Assembly: GCA_029565465.1 (NCBI GenBank)
Contig: JAKQOD010000101.1
Location: 1-52,251 of the forward strand
DNA length: 52,251 nucleotides
Direction: 5' to 3'
From: Deltaproteobacteria bacterium
GTDB taxonomy: Bacteria; Myxococcota_A; Polyangia; Haliangiales; Haliangiaceae
The notes under the pieces are model-generated. The model was not told where the DNA came from, searched no databases, and saw only the letters and a list, made by a program, of their open reading frames with translations. The translations under genes were made by a program, and so were the position numbers. Positions 51,782-52,251 of this stretch are shown piece by piece; within the stretch, counting starts at the first letter, position 1; the number at the start of each line of letters is the position of its first letter.

Positions 51782-52251
51782 ATGAAGCGTTTTCGTAATG
51801 TTGTTGCTGTCTCGATCGTTGCCATGTGTACCGGCCTTACTGGTTGGTTAGGTTGTGTTGGTAGCGCACCAGGGGGCCATGCTGGTGGTCAAGCCATTAC
51901 CTGCCGCAGTACGCCAAATGGTTTTGTGTGTTCACCATCCGGCCGCAATGGCGGCAGTGGCAGCGACGACCAAGGCCAACAAGATTGCCAAGACGTTGAT
52001 CAAGACGGCGACGGTTCGCCACAGGACGAAGGCGATCAAGACTGCGACGGTGACGGTCAAGCCAACGCGTTCGATAACGACGACGATGACGACGGCTCGA
52101 TGGACCAACAAGACCAGGACGACGATGGCGATGGGGTGCCGGATAGCCTCGATTGCGACCAGCAAGGCGGCGGCTCGTGCGACCCAAACACGGATCCAAA
52201 TTGCCAACAGTGCGATCCGAACGATCCAAACTGCCAACAGTGCGACCCGAA
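51782..52251 (+). CDS. Ca-binding repeat lipoprotein (cut by window end)
   Basis: At least 156 aa, open at the window end. A G-rich site (GGGGGA) lies eight bases upstream of the ATG. The signal MKRFRNVVAVSIVAMCTGLTG leads to WLGC as lipobox. The mature chain is Asp/Gln/Gly-rich with thrombospondin type 3-like calcium loops (DVDQDGDGSPQDEGDQDCDGDG, DNDDDDDGS, QDDDGDGVPDSLDCD) and then a 30-bp-period repeat coding CDPN-DPNCQQ units. Such proteins are calcium-binding surface proteins; total size unknown. Confidence 0.8.
   Translation, partial: MKRFRNVVAVSIVAMCTGLTGWLGCVGSAPGGHAGGQAITCRSTPNGFVCSPSGRNGGSGSDDQGQQDCQDVDQDGDGSPQDEGDQDCDGDGQANAFDNDDDDDGSMDQQDQDDDGDGVPDSLDCDQQGGGSCDPNTDPNCQQCDPNDPNCQQCDP
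52193..52251 (+). repeat. 30-bp tandem repeat, continues past the window
   Basis: Two near-identical 30-base units starting at 52193 and 52223 encode DPNCQQCDPN repeats; the window ends inside the array, so copy number is unknown. Confidence 0.8.

Noticed and set aside
1..52251. tRNA, rRNA, insertion sequences
   Set aside because: I saw no T-loop-like tRNA ends, rRNA-like stretches or transposase motifs.

Overview
The window reads as a GC-rich, Gram-negative chromosome segment of the Myxococcota (myxobacteria) or a close relative. This is inferred from gene content, not from a marker gene. It holds many lipoproteins and secreted proteins with FG-GAP, RCC1, kelch, WD40-like, PEGA, LysM/FecR and parallel beta-helix domains. 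It also holds a eukaryotic-type Ser/Thr kinase plus the tail of a probable second one, an ECF sigma/anti-sigma pair and a MoxR/VWA pair. About 43 genes are supported. I saw no rRNA, tRNA, CRISPR array or insertion sequence.

Layout. 1-3.5 kb: end of a probable receptor kinase, an FG-GAP lipoprotein and a TPR/PEGA membrane protein. 3.5-5.6 kb (minus): ECF sigma, RskA-like anti-sigma, small lipoprotein. 5.7-9.7 kb: metallo-beta-lactamase-fold hydrolase, lipoprotein, glutathione S-transferase, and a DUF2834-like membrane gene divergent from an XRE/MmyB-type regulator with a perfect 19-bp palindrome between them. 9.7-33.5 kb: mostly single genes on alternating strands (secreted orphans, a SUKH-like protein, a lipoprotein GH13 enzyme, two WD40-like proteins, an RCC1 protein, a LysM-FecR protein, a kelch lipoprotein, a second MBL hydrolase, a PcfJ-like protein). 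33.7-38.6 kb: DUF2231 membrane protein, secreted orphan, formate/nitrite-type channel, beta-helix lipoprotein, another lipoprotein. 39.0-42.1 kb: a subtilisin-like lipoprotein protease with a 13-G tract, translationally coupled to a small lipoprotein. 42.2-45.7 kb: acyltransferase, small orphan, and a two-gene Septu-type (PtuA/PtuB) anti-phage system. 45.9-51.4 kb (minus): Ser/Thr kinase, propeller protein, HEXXH/VWA protein and a frameshifted MoxR ATPase. The last 470 bases begin a Ca-binding, Cys-rich repeat lipoprotein.

Two window-wide signals stand out. First, at least eleven starts have a TANNNT hexamer ending only 5-6 nt before the start codon and no Shine-Dalgarno. This is what leaderless mRNAs look like, and it also fixes several starts. 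Genes that do have a Shine-Dalgarno (13406, 28435, 32326, 33736, 45666, 48400) lack that hexamer. Second, the interrupted palindrome GTCCG-N5-CGGAC occurs seven times where about 0.1 is expected by base composition. Four copies are intergenic between 33.5 and 39.0 kb, about 90-210 bp upstream of the DUF2231, beta-helix and poly-G protease genes, suggesting a shared regulator of a surface-protein regulon.

The known defence module is Septu. The best candidates for undescribed biology are the poly-G protease/lipoprotein pair with its twin palindromes, the leaderless-promoter architecture, and a small gene at 24452 split at a T-TTT-TTC heptamer.
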